A stretch of 64,000 bases of DNA, from the NCBI GenBank assembly GCA_016223205.1, contig JACRPM010000007.1, forward strand, positions 1-64,000. The letters are read 5' to 3'. This DNA comes from Candidatus Saganbacteria bacterium (GTDB lineage: Bacteria > Margulisbacteria > WOR-1 > XYC2-FULL-46-14 > WPAF01). The translations under genes and the position numbers were made by a program. Positions 1-8,375 of this stretch are shown piece by piece. The notes beneath the pieces are model-generated. The model was given only the letters and a program-made list of their open reading frames with translations. It was not told where the DNA came from and did not search any database. Positions within the stretch are counted from its first letter, which is position 1. Every line of letters begins with the position of its first letter.

Positions 1-1
1 T

Positions 2-58
2 GCGAGACAAGGAGATAGGTCGGTATCTGGGAGAGGGAAGATAGCAGTGCTCAAATGA
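2..58 (+). CDS. C-terminal end of an upstream gene (partial)
   Basis: Frame 2 is open from the window edge to a TGA at 56-58. It encodes about 18 residues ending in GKIAVLK. The TGA overlaps the ATG at 55-57 in the ATGA arrangement used by many coupled gene pairs in this window, which is the main reason to call it coding. The product cannot be recognised from so short a tail. Confidence 0.45.
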   Translation, partial: ARQGDRSVSGRGKIAVLK

Positions 59-1062
59 AAATCACAAATTACAAATCACAAATAGCAAACAATAATCAAT
101 ATCAAAATATCAATGCGTCAAATAAGGCTTCGTTTTGGAAATATATTATTGGAATTTTGGTATTGTTTGTGATTTGGTGCTTGGGATTTGGAAATTTTGC
201 CTGGGCGGTTGGTCAAGCGGGCTTAGATATAGCTGTCCTGAAAGCAGGGGTAGGGGCTCGTCCCCTGGGCATGGGCGGAGCTTTTACCGCCATTGCCGAC
301 AACGCCGATGCTCCTTATTGGAACCCGGCGGGATTGGCCAATATCAAACAGCAGGAAATAGATACCATGCAAACCCGGCTCTCGACCGATGCCGACCACT
401 ACTATATCAGTTATGTAAGGCCGTTAGGGAAAGGGACCATCGGCTTCTCCTGGATCCAGGTAGGGGCGGGGACTTTAACCCAAACCACCACCACCGATGC
501 TTTTAACGAGGTTATCACTACGGGAGTATTTAGCTTTTTCAGTAATGCCTACCTTTTATCTTATGGTTTGCCGCTTAATCCGAATATTTCCGTTGGAATG
601 ACGGCTAAATATTTGACCAGTGATATGTATCAGATCACCGGAGGGCAGGCCTACGGATACTCGGTTACTCCCGCTATTTTGATCACCAACGATAAATTCT
701 CGATCGGGGCAAAAATCGATGAGCTCTTGAACGAACAATCCTGGGGAACTGGGACCGTTGAGAAAGTCCCGGCCAAAGCCCGTTTAGGCATGGCATTAAA
801 AGAACCGCGGGGTTTACCCGCAGGTTCCACAGTAGCCCTCGACCTTGCCCAGTTAATAAAATCCAACTATATGACCGAAGTTTCCGCCGGATATGAATGG
901 GCCCGCGACGGCCTGGCGATCCGGGCGGGCTATACCGAAAGCGCTTTGACCGCGGGCGCGGGATTTAAATCCGGCGTGACCCAGCTGGATTACGCTTACG
1001 TCCAACAGCTTTCGCTCACGCGCGAGAATGTTCATCGCATATCTTTGAGCGGCAAATGGTAG
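55..1062 (+). CDS. PorV/PorQ-like (UPF0164) outer-membrane beta-barrel protein
   Basis: 335 residues. After the export signal the protein starts with LKAGVGARPLGMGGAF followed by ADNADAPYWNPAGLA, the hallmark opening of the PorV/PorQ/UPF0164 barrel family. The rest is alternating short beta strands (for example VALDLAQLIK, AIRAGYTESAL) ending in LSGKW, so an outer-membrane barrel is expected. The relatives act in type IX secretion or have unknown roles; no other type IX gene is seen here. Residues 2-50, including the hydrophobic signal core KYIIGILVLFVIWCLGFGNF, are encoded by an AT-rich dispersed repeat (58-206) unlike the rest of the gene. The ATG overlaps the upstream stop. A second, SLH-fused member lies at 11590-13260. 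Confidence 0.85.
   Translation: MKITNYKSQIANNNQYQNINASNKASFWKYIIGILVLFVIWCLGFGNFAWAVGQAGLDIAVLKAGVGARPLGMGGAFTAIADNADAPYWNPAGLANIKQQEIDTMQTRLSTDADHYYISYVRPLGKGTIGFSWIQVGAGTLTQTTTTDAFNEVITTGVFSFFSNAYLLSYGLPLNPNISVGMTAKYLTSDMYQITGGQAYGYSVTPAILITNDKFSIGAKIDELLNEQSWGTGTVEKVPAKARLGMALKEPRGLPAGSTVALDLAQLIKSNYMTEVSAGYEWARDGLAIRAGYTESALTAGAGFKSGVTQLDYAYVQQLSLTRENVHRISLSGKW
58..206 (+). repeat. AT-rich dispersed repeat inside the 5' end of the PorV-like gene
   Basis: The left part is a run of ATCACAAATTACAAATCACA-type words and the right part is rich in GGAATTTTGG and TTTGTGATTTGG words, so the two parts are imperfectly complementary. The composition is far more AT-rich than the flanking coding sequence. 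A shorter copy of the left part lies inside radA (4903-4947). This looks like a small mobile or highly iterated element that has been kept in frame. Confidence 0.7.
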
Positions 1063-1394
1063 ATATAGATCCAATTAACGAGGGCCAAAAGATCGCGCGC
1101 GGCTATTTATCCAAACTTGGATGGGCAAGGGAATGGAGGAGAACGGTTGAGCAGGAGATCCGACCCGCTTGGACGCGTGAGGAGGAAGAAGAGAAGTTCC
1201 GCAAGGCCGACCAGATGGAAGAGGATGCGGAAGCTAATTTGTCTACGGAGTTTGACAAGTGGCGGAAAAGTAATATGCCCGAAGCCAAAGCAGTGTTAAG
1301 AACCATTCTGAATGAATTGGGAAATCGGACCGACCTGGGATTTTTCGGCAAGCGAATTATCGATCGGATCAAGGAGATCCTTAGGCCTTTTTGA
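1056..1394 (+). CDS. Small charged hypothetical protein
   Basis: 112 residues, beginning at an ATG that overlaps the stop of the PorV-like gene, so probably translationally coupled. The sequence is highly charged and helical (IRPAWTREEEEEKFRKADQ, ending IIDRIKEILRPF), with no signal peptide or membrane segment, so a cytoplasmic protein is expected. No family is recognised. Its 3' end overlaps the convergent gene at 1381-1695 by 14 nt. Because it follows an outer-membrane barrel gene it may be an accessory protein, but nothing in the sequence says what it does. Confidence 0.6.
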   Translation: MVDIDPINEGQKIARGYLSKLGWAREWRRTVEQEIRPAWTREEEEEKFRKADQMEEDAEANLSTEFDKWRKSNMPEAKAVLRTILNELGNRTDLGFFGKRIIDRIKEILRPF

Positions 1395-1695
1395 GCGGAT
1401 AAATATCGAAAGCCGGTTCTTCATACGGATGGGCCCGCCTCAAAGCCGCGATTACTTTTTTCAATAGTTTTTTTGGAACAATGGTTTCCAGGCGGCACTC
1501 TTTTACTTTTTCCAACCTACCGACCGTGCCGAGGTAAGGATGAGCTCCTGTTTTCGGCCTAAAAGTTCCGATCCCTTTAGTATAAAACGCGCAGTTATCA
1601 TATTTCTTCCCGATCTTTCCCGCGCCGGCAGAACAAATGGCGTCCCTGACCTTTTCCAATGATTTCTCCGGAATAAATACTACCAACTTATACAT
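1381..1695 (-). CDS. NIF3/YqfO C-terminal-like (PII-fold) stand-alone domain
   Basis: 104 residues starting MYKLVVFIPEKSLEKVRDAI and containing the motifs GKIGKKYDNCAFYTKGIGTF, GAHPYLG and AHPYEEPAFDIYPL. These match the middle or C-terminal domain of YqfO/NIF3 proteins, a CutA/PII-like fold, here as a free-standing small protein. The function of the stand-alone form is unknown; metal or small-molecule binding is possible. The ATG at 1695 is chosen over an upstream in-frame start at 1752 because a promoter (TTGCCA, 17 nt, TATCAT) ends 8 nt before it and lies inside the longer frame. The gene would be transcribed with almost no leader. Confidence 0.75.
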   Translation of the reverse strand: MYKLVVFIPEKSLEKVRDAICSAGAGKIGKKYDNCAFYTKGIGTFRPKTGAHPYLGTVGRLEKVKECRLETIVPKKLLKKVIAALRRAHPYEEPAFDIYPLKKA

Positions 1696-1703
1696 TTGGC
1701 CAA

Positions 1704-1732
1704 ATGATACAGGAATCTGACAGGAGTGGCAA
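1704..1732 (-). promoter_or_regulatory. Promoter of the YqfO-like gene
   Basis: Minus strand: -35 TTGCCA at 1732-1727, 17 nt spacer, -10 TATCAT at 1709-1704, then 8 nt to the ATG at 1695. The spacing predicts a leaderless or nearly leaderless mRNA. Confidence 0.6.
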
Positions 1733-1775
1733 CTTTTACTACTATCAATCATTTATTTATCGCAAAATATATTGT

Positions 1776-1781
1776 TATAGT
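1776..1781 (+). promoter_or_regulatory. -10 box (TATAGT, extended TG) before the PilB-like gene
   Basis: TATAGT preceded by TGT at 1773-1775 in the intergenic segment. Transcription starting near 1788 would leave a leader of about 24 nt before the ATG at 1812. No clear -35 is seen. Confidence 0.4.
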
Positions 1782-1811
1782 GCGGAAAACAACCAGGCTA
1801 AACCCTGGCAT

Positions 1812-2747
1812 ATGAATTGCTGGTTTTCCCCGATGACCGAAACCAATATTATCAAATTGTTAGATGACATCATTGCCCGCGGGATCGAAATTAACTCCTC
1901 CGATATTCACCTGGAGCCGCGCGAAGAATTTGTCCGCGTCAGATACCGGGTGGATGGGCTGTTGAACGATGCCGATCCCGTCCCTAAAACCAAACAAGCC
2001 GCGCTTATCAGCCGGATAAAGGTGATGGTCAATCTCGATATCTCGGAGAGCCGTCTTCCGCAAGACGGCAGGACCAATGTCAAGCTCGGCCGAAACGAAT
2101 TCGACATAAGAGTGTCCACTATTCCCACCATCTTTGGAGAAAAAGTGGTCTTGAGGATGCTGGAGAGGAAGCGGACGCTTTTATCCTTAGATGAGCTGGG
2201 CATGACCCCAGAGGACTTGGCTACTTATAGGCGACTGATCCGTCAGAAAAACGGAATGATATTGATAACCGGGCCGACCGGTTCCGGCAAGACCACCACT
2301 TTATACGGCACCCTAAAAGAGCTGAATTCCCGCGAAAACAATATCGTGACGATAGAAGACCCGGTCGAATATCAACTGCCGGGCATCAATCAAATACAGG
2401 TCAACTATAAAACCGGGCTGACTTTCCCCCGGGTCTTACGCTCGGTTTTGCGGCAGGATCCCGATATTATCCTGGTAGGGGAAATACGGGATCTCGAAAC
2501 CGCGCGCATTGCGGTGCAGGCCGCGCTTACCGGGCATCTGGTATTTGCGACCCTTCATACCCGGGATGCCGCTTCTTGCGCCCTACGCCTCCAGGAGATG
2601 GGGATCGAAGCCTATTTAGTGAAGGATGTGGTGATCGGTGCGGTGGCGCAAAGGTTGGTCCGCCGCGCCCCCCAAGGCCGGATAGGCGTCTTTGAGGTTA
2701 AGGAGTTCCAGATGGGGCCTGGCCGGAACCCAACCCCACGGTGTTGA
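1812..2747 (+). CDS. PilB/GspE-type secretion ATPase, shortened at both ends
   Basis: 311 residues (alternative ATG at 1833). The core of a type II secretion/type IV pilus assembly ATPase is clear: NSSDIHLEP, Walker A GPTGSGKTTT, Asp box TIEDPVEYQ, Walker B DPDIILVGEIRD and His box HLVFATLHT. The family is usually about 560 residues. Here the N1 domain (about 200 residues) is missing, the tetracysteine zinc insert between RLVRR and GRIGVFEV is missing, and the protein ends 11 residues after GVFEV in an unrelated tail (MGPGRNPTPRC). The C-terminal subdomain is therefore absent. No pilC, pilD or pilT is nearby. It may be a decaying gene or a reduced ATPase; the intact Walker motifs leave ATP binding possible. 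Confidence 0.75.
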   Translation: MNCWFSPMTETNIIKLLDDIIARGIEINSSDIHLEPREEFVRVRYRVDGLLNDADPVPKTKQAALISRIKVMVNLDISESRLPQDGRTNVKLGRNEFDIRVSTIPTIFGEKVVLRMLERKRTLLSLDELGMTPEDLATYRRLIRQKNGMILITGPTGSGKTTTLYGTLKELNSRENNIVTIEDPVEYQLPGINQIQVNYKTGLTFPRVLRSVLRQDPDIILVGEIRDLETARIAVQAALTGHLVFATLHTRDAASCALRLQEMGIEAYLVKDVVIGAVAQRLVRRAPQGRIGVFEVKEFQMGPGRNPTPRC

Positions 2748-2964
2748 TAATGGCCAGCGCCATCATGACAATACGATCAAAGAGTTGGGGTAGGGCATTT
2801 TGGATGGTTATAACTTTTGAGCGGCTGCATTTGAGACACATGGGATATTTGGCCTTATAAGGATTACAGACATGGTCCTTGTAAAAAAGGCAACGCGGCT
2901 CCTCACTTTGGCGATGAGGGGTCACCAGGTGGAGCGTGGCTTCGTCGATCTGCATTGCGTCCAT
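2698..2964 (-). CDS. Small cysteine-rich, probably zinc-binding protein
   Basis: 88 residues starting MDAMQIDEATLHLV. It carries the spaced cysteines CLFYKDHVCNPYKA and PMCLKC, suggesting a metal-binding knuckle, then a mildly hydrophobic C-terminal stretch (RIVMMALAIINTVGLG). No named family is recognised. The ATG at 2964 is supported by a TATATA box 6 nt upstream, the same leaderless spacing as neighbouring genes. Its 3' end overlaps the odd tail of the convergent PilB-like gene by 50 nt, so a rearrangement bringing this gene in may have truncated pilB. Confidence 0.6.
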   Translation of the reverse strand: MDAMQIDEATLHLVTPHRQSEEPRCLFYKDHVCNPYKAKYPMCLKCSRSKVITIQNALPQLFDRIVMMALAIINTVGLGSGQAPSGTP

Positions 2965-2970
2965 ACCGGA

Positions 2971-2976
2971 TATATA
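2971..2976 (-). promoter_or_regulatory. -10 box (TATATA) of the zinc-binding protein gene
   Basis: TATATA read on the minus strand, 6 nt before the ATG at 2964, predicting a leaderless transcript. No convincing -35. Confidence 0.45.
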
Positions 2977-3009
2977 TCGTCACGGCTTTTAAATAATTTC
3001 AATATAGAT

Positions 3010-3015
3010 TATAAT
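3010..3015 (+). promoter_or_regulatory. -10 box (TATAAT) of plsC
   Basis: Perfect TATAAT ending 8 nt before the plsC ATG at 3024. No Shine-Dalgarno sequence fits in the gap, so the mRNA is probably leaderless. Confidence 0.55.
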
Positions 3016-3023
3016 CGATAAAT

Positions 3024-3731
3024 ATGAGGCTCCTGCGGTCGCTTTTCTTCTACTTAACGGCAGTGCTGGGTTTTTTCATTGGTACGGCGCTTACCATATT
3101 AATAGCGCTCCCTGCCCGGCCCGAGAAGAAGATCAAAATATTCCAGAATTCGGCCCTGGCCTGGGCGCGCCTGCTGGCGTTTATCAGCGGAGTGCCGGTC
3201 CAGATCGAGGGCTTGGAGAATCTTAATAAGAACGAACCGGTGGTGATCGTTTCCAACCACCAGGGGGCGGCGGATATCTTGATCCTGCTGGCGTACTTGC
3301 CGGTGTATTTTCGCTTCGTGATCAAGAAAGAACTGTTCAAAGTTCCCTTTTTCGGCTGGTACCTAAAGAAAGCCGGTTATATTGCGGTCGATCGCGGGGT
3401 GGGGGAGAAAGCGCACCGCCTGTTCTCCGAGGCCGAGGACGCGCTTAAGACGGGTGATTCCGTCCTGGTCTTTCCCGAAGGAACCCGCTCACGCGACGGC
3501 AAACTCCAGCCCTTTAAACGCGGCAGTCTGCTTTTAGCTTTCAAGGCCAAGGTAAAGGTAGTTCCGGTGGCCGTTTCGGGAAGTTTCCATATCTTGCCGG
3601 CCAAAAGCATCTTTTATAATATCGTGCCGGTTAAAGTCCGTATCGGAAAGCCCATTTCACTGGAGAAATACGGCTCCGCTTATGAGAAAGCGTTAGAGGA
3701 TATCCACGGCGTCATTCAACAGATGCTTTGA
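3024..3731 (+). CDS. plsC: 1-acyl-sn-glycerol-3-phosphate acyltransferase
   Basis: 235 residues, normal for PlsC. It transfers an acyl chain to lysophosphatidic acid to make phosphatidic acid at the inner membrane. An N-terminal membrane segment (about residues 5-30, LFFYLTAVLGFFIGTALTIL) is followed by the acyltransferase blocks: NHQGAAD (the NHxxxxD catalytic motif), GYIAVDRG, FPEGTRSRDG, and VVPVAVSGS. The start ATG follows a TATAAT box by 8 nt. The last 20 nt overlap the convergent radA end. Monocistronic as far as can be seen. Confidence 0.92.
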   Translation: MRLLRSLFFYLTAVLGFFIGTALTILIALPARPEKKIKIFQNSALAWARLLAFISGVPVQIEGLENLNKNEPVVIVSNHQGAADILILLAYLPVYFRFVIKKELFKVPFFGWYLKKAGYIAVDRGVGEKAHRLFSEAEDALKTGDSVLVFPEGTRSRDGKLQPFKRGSLLLAFKAKVKVVPVAVSGSFHILPAKSIFYNIVPVKVRIGKPISLEKYGSAYEKALEDIHGVIQQML

Positions 3732-5058
3732 GCGCCTCGGCCACATAAAATACGGGGATCACTTTTATTTTTGCCTTTTTAACCTGTTCTAAATTACCTT
3801 TGGGCAAGATCATTTTGGTGAAGCCCAATTTCTCGGCCTCGCTGATCCGCGCTTCGATCTGGTTTACCGCGCGCACCTCGCCGCCCAGCCCCACCTCTCC
3901 CACGATCACGCAATCCGGATCGATGGGTTTGTTCTTATAACAAGAAGCAATGGCCACTGCCATGGGCAGATCAAGCGCCGGCTCGGGCGCTTTTACTCCC
4001 CCGGCGACATTTATATAAATATCCTCGGAGCTTAAACGCAAATTCAATCTTCGCTCCAGCACCGCAATGGTCATGGCAGCGCGGTTGTAATCGACGCCTA
4101 CCGTGGCCCTCCGGGGGACCGCCATCTTGGTGGGGGAGACCAGGGCCTGGATCTCAAGCAGGAGGGGCCGCGTACCTTCGATCACGGCCGAGACCGCGGA
4201 ACCGCTCTGGCCGGAAGAGCGTTCGGCCAAAAATACTTTAGAAGGGTTGCCCACGGCTACCAGGCCTTCTTCCTTCATTTCAAAGATACCGATCTCGGAT
4301 AAAGAACCGAAACGGTTCTTTTCCGCCCTTAATATCCGGTACTGCTTATGCTCTTCCCCTTCAAAATAAAGCACGGTATCCACGATATGTTCCAAGATCC
4401 TCGGACCGGCGATATTGCCCTCTTTGGTCACATGTCCCACGATAAAGATGGGCAAATGCGAGGTCTTGGCCAGGCGGGTCAGGTAGGCCGCGCATTCCCT
4501 TACTTGCGAGACCGAGCCGGGAGCGGCGGCGATATCCTCGCGGAACATGGTCTGGATGGAATCTATGATCAAAAGCTTCGGTTTTAGTTCGTCGGCGGCT
4601 TTTTCTATGGCAAAAAGATCGGTTTCCGGCAGGAAGCTCAAGGTTTTGGATAAAGCTCCCAGCCGTTCCGCCCGCATCCTGACCTGCTTGGCGGATTCTT
4701 CGCCGGAGACGTAAAGTATCGATCCCTTAAAGGAATTGGCGGCCTGCAGCATTAAGGTGGACTTCCCTATGCCCGGATCCCCGCCGACCAATATCACCGC
4801 CCCCGGCACGATGCCGCCGCCCAATACCCGGTCGAGCTCCAAAAGGCCCGAAGACACCCGCTCTTCTTTTTTATAATCTATTTCAGAAATCAGTTGTGGC
4901 TTGATATTAATATTGTTTGTTATTTGTGTTTTGTTTTTTGTGATTTTCTCCTCAACCAAGGAGTTCCAGGTCCCACAAGATGGGCATTGCCCGTACCAGC
5001 GGGGATAATCGTTGCCGCAATTCTGGCAAAAAAAGCGGGTTTCGGTTTTGGGGGGCAT
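3712..5058 (-). CDS. radA: DNA repair protein RadA
   Basis: 448 residues. RadA processes branched recombination intermediates with RecA. Seen in order: C4 zinc finger CQNCGNDYPRWYGQCPSC (about residues 11-28), Walker A GGDPGIGKST (about 92-101), the RadA-specific KNRFGS motif, and a C-terminal Lon-protease-like domain (GGVKAPEPALDLPMAVAIAS, VGEVGLGGEVR). Between the zinc finger and the ATPase lies KITKNKTQITNNINI (about residues 38-52), encoded by an AT-rich dispersed repeat; it sits in a linker and should not break the fold. The ATG at 5058 follows TATAAT by 6 nt. Its 3' end overlaps plsC by 20 nt, tail to tail. Confidence 0.96.
   Translation of the reverse strand: MPPKTETRFFCQNCGNDYPRWYGQCPSCGTWNSLVEEKITKNKTQITNNINIKPQLISEIDYKKEERVSSGLLELDRVLGGGIVPGAVILVGGDPGIGKSTLMLQAANSFKGSILYVSGEESAKQVRMRAERLGALSKTLSFLPETDLFAIEKAADELKPKLLIIDSIQTMFREDIAAAPGSVSQVRECAAYLTRLAKTSHLPIFIVGHVTKEGNIAGPRILEHIVDTVLYFEGEEHKQYRILRAEKNRFGSLSEIGIFEMKEEGLVAVGNPSKVFLAERSSGQSGSAVSAVIEGTRPLLLEIQALVSPTKMAVPRRATVGVDYNRAAMTIAVLERRLNLRLSSEDIYINVAGGVKAPEPALDLPMAVAIASCYKNKPIDPDCVIVGEVGLGGEVRAVNQIEARISEAEKLGFTKMILPKGNLEQVKKAKIKVIPVFYVAEALKASVE
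4903..4947 (-). repeat. AT-rich dispersed repeat copy inside radA
   Basis: Read on the minus strand this 45-nt segment consists of ATCACAAA, AACACAAATAACAAACAA and TATTAATATC words, closely matching the left part of the repeat at 58-206. It is 45 nt, a multiple of three, and adds about 15 residues to the RadA linker without shifting the frame. Confidence 0.65.
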
Positions 5059-5064
5059 GCATTT

Positions 5065-5070
5065 ATTATA
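5065..5070 (-). promoter_or_regulatory. -10 box (TATAAT) of radA
   Basis: TATAAT on the minus strand, 6 nt before the radA ATG at 5058; leaderless spacing. Confidence 0.55.
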
Positions 5071-5137
5071 CCAGAAAAAATCGACTGAAATTTATTTTCG
5101 CCGCTTCCGAAAACCATCTAGATCGGAGGAAAATAGT

Positions 5138-5965
5138 ATGTCGTTCGATGTGAACGGTTCGAGTTTCTCGGTTGAAAGAAATGTTCGCCGCGGTCTGCGC
5201 CATCATTATGTCCTCAAACCAAAGGTGAAGGAACCCGGGGTGCTCTCCAATCTCGCCCTGATCGGGGATCTAAAAGAGAATGTCCTACCGGCCTTAAGAC
5301 GGCAGCACGGGCAGGGATTCCGTATGGTAGTGGAGCATCCTTTGCCCCAAGTCGCGCCGGAGATACATCTATTGGCAGGAGTTGGGATCGCCCGGGTGAA
5401 TCCACAAGAATGGCGCACTCCCGTTCGGCAGGCCAGATACACATTATATGACGCAATCGATGCCAACATCCTTTACCAAAAGGGAGGGGTCTATGGGGTG
5501 GGGGCGCTGGACCCGAAGAGCTCCATTCACTTTTATGTAATGACCTTGAGGCCCTTTGCCCATCTGTTGGAGGCGCCCTTAGATATGTGGGTTGAACTAT
5601 TTCAGGGCGCAGAGCGGATCATCAAGACCTTGAATCATGCGGCTCAATATGTCCGTTATACGGTCGAGGTGGGAGATGGTTTTCAGCAGTTCCCTGGAGC
5701 CGGCCTGCAAGTGCAGGGAGGGGTTAATTCCCTGCCCAGTTTCTTACCCCAGGATTACGGCTTCGAGGTTAACCAGGAGGGCGTGATCGAAGCGCCGGAT
5801 GGATCCCAGCCCCATCAGGAACTGATCATTACAATAGAAAAACGCCGCTCTTCAGTAAATTGCAGCTGCCGCGAAGCCACCGGCAGTTTAGATGAAGCTA
5901 TCTTGCGGGGGCTGACTCGGCTTCTTTTAAAAGAGCCTTTTTCTCCGCCGTTTTCTTTCCGGTAA
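5138..5965 (+). CDS. Hypothetical protein, 275 residues
   Basis: Start ATG at 5138 is set by a good ribosome binding site (GGAGGA at 5126-5131); a longer in-frame extension to 5012 runs through the radA promoter and is rejected. The protein begins MSFDVNGSSFSVERNVRRGL and shows no signal peptide or membrane segment, so it is probably cytoplasmic. Segments such as GGVYGVGALDPKSSIHFYVM and HQELIITIEKRRSSVNCSC look like a mixed alpha/beta fold, but no family is recognised. The last 68 nt overlap the convergent end of clpC, an unusually long tail overlap; the true protein could be real with an extended end, or the reading frame may be fortuitously open there. Confidence 0.6.
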   Translation: MSFDVNGSSFSVERNVRRGLRHHYVLKPKVKEPGVLSNLALIGDLKENVLPALRRQHGQGFRMVVEHPLPQVAPEIHLLAGVGIARVNPQEWRTPVRQARYTLYDAIDANILYQKGGVYGVGALDPKSSIHFYVMTLRPFAHLLEAPLDMWVELFQGAERIIKTLNHAAQYVRYTVEVGDGFQQFPGAGLQVQGGVNSLPSFLPQDYGFEVNQEGVIEAPDGSQPHQELIITIEKRRSSVNCSCREATGSLDEAILRGLTRLLLKEPFSPPFSFR

Positions 5966-8369
5966 AGACCAGCATTCCTTTCTTGAGGTCCGCTTTGACG
6001 GCGAAACCAAAAGAGAACTTGCCGCGCAGGACTTCCTCCGAAAGGGGGGACTCGATATATTCTTCTATGGTCCTACGGAGAGGACGGGCGCCGAATTTGG
6101 GATCGTAGCCCGCCTCAACCAGGAAATCCTTGGCTTTTTTAGTAATATTTAGCGACATGCCTTTTTCCGCCATCCTTTGGTTCAACTCCGCGATCAAAAG
6201 ATCCACTATCGAACCCAGGTCCTCTTTGGAAAGCGGACGAAAGACCACGGTCTCATCGACGCGGTTTAAAAATTCCGGACGGAATCTCTTCTTCAGCTCC
6301 TCCAACACCGTGGTTTTGATGCGATCGTATCCCGCCTGGGCGTCGTGGCGGGTAACGAAACCCATCTGGGTCTCTTTGGTGATGAACTCCGCGCCGACGT
6401 TACTGGTCATCACGATCACCGTGTTCTTAAAGTCGACCTTGCGGCCCTGGGCGTCGGTAGCCTGCCCGTCATCCAATATCTGCAGCAGGGTGTTCAACAC
6501 ATCTTGATGGGCCTTCTCGATCTCATCGAAAAGCACCACCGAGTGGGGTTTGCGGCGCACCGGCTCGGTCAACTGCCCGCCTTCCCCGAATCCCACATAG
6601 CCGGGAGGCGAGCCCAGCATGCGGGAAACGGTATGAGATTCCAGATACTCCGACATGTCGATGCGCACCAGGGCGTCCATATCGCCGAAAAGAAATTCCG
6701 CCAGCCGCTTGGCCAGCTCCGTCTTGCCCACACCCGAAGGCCCCAGGAAAATAAAGGAGCCGATGGGCCGCTTGGGATCTTTGAGCCCGGCCCGGGCGCG
6801 CCTGATCGATCTGGCGATCGCCGCGATGGCCTCATCCTGGCCCACCACGCGCTGTTTGAGCTCTTGGTCCATCTTGAGCAGGCGCTCGGTCTCTTCCGAG
6901 GTGAGCTGGCTCACCGGCACCCCGGTCCAACTGGCGACGATCTGGGCGATGGCTTCGGAATCGACCGCCGGCATCTGGTCGTAATCCACCTTGATGTTCT
7001 TGGCGGCCGCTTCGTATTTGCCCCGGGCTTCATCTTCCTCATCCCTCAATTTGGCGGCCTGTTCGAATTCCTGGTCGGATACGGCCAGCTCTTTTTCGGC
7101 CTTGATGCGGTCGATCTTCTGGGAAAGTTCGATCAGCTCCGGCGGCATGGTGATGGATTTGAGCATGGCCTTGCTGGCGGCTTCGTCGATAAGGTCGATG
7201 GCCTTGTCCGGCAGATGCCGGGCCGAAATGTAGCGGTCCGATAGCCGGGCGGCGGCGGCCAAAGCGTCGGGGCTGATGCGCACCTTATGGAATTCTTCAT
7301 AGCGGGATTTTAGACCCTTTAATATCTCTATGGTCTCGGCCACGGTCGGCTCTTCCACCATCACGGATTGGAAGCGCCGCTCGAGGGCCGGGTCGGATTC
7401 GATCTTTTTGCGGTATTCGTCAAGCGTGGTGGCGCCGATGCATTTTATTTCCCCCCGGGCCAGCGCCGGCTTTAATATATTGGCGGCATCCATGGCCCCC
7501 TCGGCCGCTCCTGCGCCGATCAGGGTGTGAATTTCATCTATGAAGACCACGATCTTGCCGGCTTTGCGGATCTCTTCCATCACTTTCTTAAGCCGCTCCT
7601 CGAATTCCCCCCGGTAGCGCGTGCCGGCGATCATAAGTCCCAGGTCTAAAGTCACCACCCGGTGGCCCAAAAGCGGCAGGGGCACATTGGAAGAGGTGAT
7701 CCTTTGGGCTAGGCCCTCCACGATGGCGGTCTTGCCCACTCCGGCCTCGCCCAAAAGCACCGGATTGTTCTTTTTTCTGCGGGACAATATTTGGATGACG
7801 CGTTCGATCTCCGCGGCGCGGCCGATCACCGGGTCGAGCTTGCTTTCCCGAGATAAGCGGGTCAGGTCGCGGCTGAATTGATCGAGCTGCGGGGTAGAGG
7901 TGCGGACCGGCATTTTTTTGCCCGCCGCCCCTTCTTCTCCCAAAAGCGAAACGATGCGGCCCTTGGCGGCGGAAGGAACTATGCCCAGTTCCGCGAAGAT
8001 CTTGGCGATGGCGCCCGCGGCCTCCCTTAAGATCGCCAAAAACAGGTGTTCGACCCCGATATAGGTGTGGCCCAGGCCCCGCGCTTCTTCCCAGGCGAAT
8101 TCGATGACCTTTTTTACCGCGGGAGTAAAGGGAAGTTCGCCGCTGCCCGGCAATTCCTTGATCAAAGAGAGCTCTTCTTCGATGCGGCTTTTAAGAGTGG
8201 TGGGGGAGGCCCGAAAGTATTCGATGGTCTTGATCACCACCGGTTCATTTTCGCGCAGCATGCCCAAGATCAGGTGTTCGCAGCCGACAGTCCCGGACTC
8301 CAGCCGTTTGGCCTCTTCCTGGGCCGCCATGATCACCCGGATGGCGCGCTCGGTAAAGCGTTCAAACAT
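5898..8369 (-). CDS. clpC: ATP-dependent Clp protease ATPase subunit ClpC
   Basis: 823 residues, standard for ClpC. It unfolds substrates and feeds them to ClpP. Order: Clp-N double repeat (about 1-145, [20 protein letters not shown]), first AAA+ domain with Walker [10 protein letters not shown] and Walker [11 protein letters not shown], middle domain with a UVR-like motif ([19 protein letters not shown]), second AAA+ domain with [10 protein letters not shown] and LFDEIEKAH, and a C-terminal small domain. The middle UVR motif separates it from ClpA and ClpB. The ATG at 8369 lies 6 nt after TATACT, so an upstream in-frame extension to 8387 is rejected. No mcsA, mcsB or ctsR is adjacent. The tail overlaps the gene at 5138-5965. 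Confidence 0.96.
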   Translation of the reverse strand: MFERFTERAIRVIMAAQEEAKRLESGTVGCEHLILGMLRENEPVVIKTIEYFRASPTTLKSRIEEELSLIKELPGSGELPFTPAVKKVIEFAWEEARGLGHTYIGVEHLFLAILREAAGAIAKIFAELGIVPSAAKGRIVSLLGEEGAAGKKMPVRTSTPQLDQFSRDLTRLSRESKLDPVIGRAAEIERVIQILSRRKKNNPVLLGEAGVGKTAIVEGLAQRITSSNVPLPLLGHRVVTLDLGLMIAGTRYRGEFEERLKKVMEEIRKAGKIVVFIDEIHTLIGAGAAEGAMDAANILKPALARGEIKCIGATTLDEYRKKIESDPALERRFQSVMVEEPTVAETIEILKGLKSRYEEFHKVRISPDALAAAARLSDRYISARHLPDKAIDLIDEAASKAMLKSITMPPELIELSQKIDRIKAEKELAVSDQEFEQAAKLRDEEDEARGKYEAAAKNIKVDYDQMPAVDSEAIAQIVASWTGVPVSQLTSEETERLLKMDQELKQRVVGQDEAIAAIARSIRRARAGLKDPKRPIGSFIFLGPSGVGKTELAKRLAEFLFGDMDALVRIDMSEYLESHTVSRMLGSPPGYVGFGEGGQLTEPVRRKPHSVVLFDEIEKAHQDVLNTLLQILDDGQATDAQGRKVDFKNTVIVMTSNVGAEFITKETQMGFVTRHDAQAGYDRIKTTVLEELKKRFRPEFLNRVDETVVFRPLSKEDLGSIVDLLIAELNQRMAEKGMSLNITKKAKDFLVEAGYDPKFGARPLRRTIEEYIESPLSEEVLRGKFSFGFAVKADLKKGMLVFTGKKTAEKKALLKEAESAPAR

Positions 8370-8375
8370 GGCACC

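Noticed and set aside
1703-1812. N-terminal extension of the PilB-like protein upstream of 1812
   Set aside because: It would run through the promoter of the divergent gene and has no PilB-like sequence.
6345-7244. 299-residue open frame antisense to clpC
   Set aside because: Histidine/glycine-rich composition with no family motif, lying wholly opposite the conserved AAA+ domains; a GC-driven shadow.
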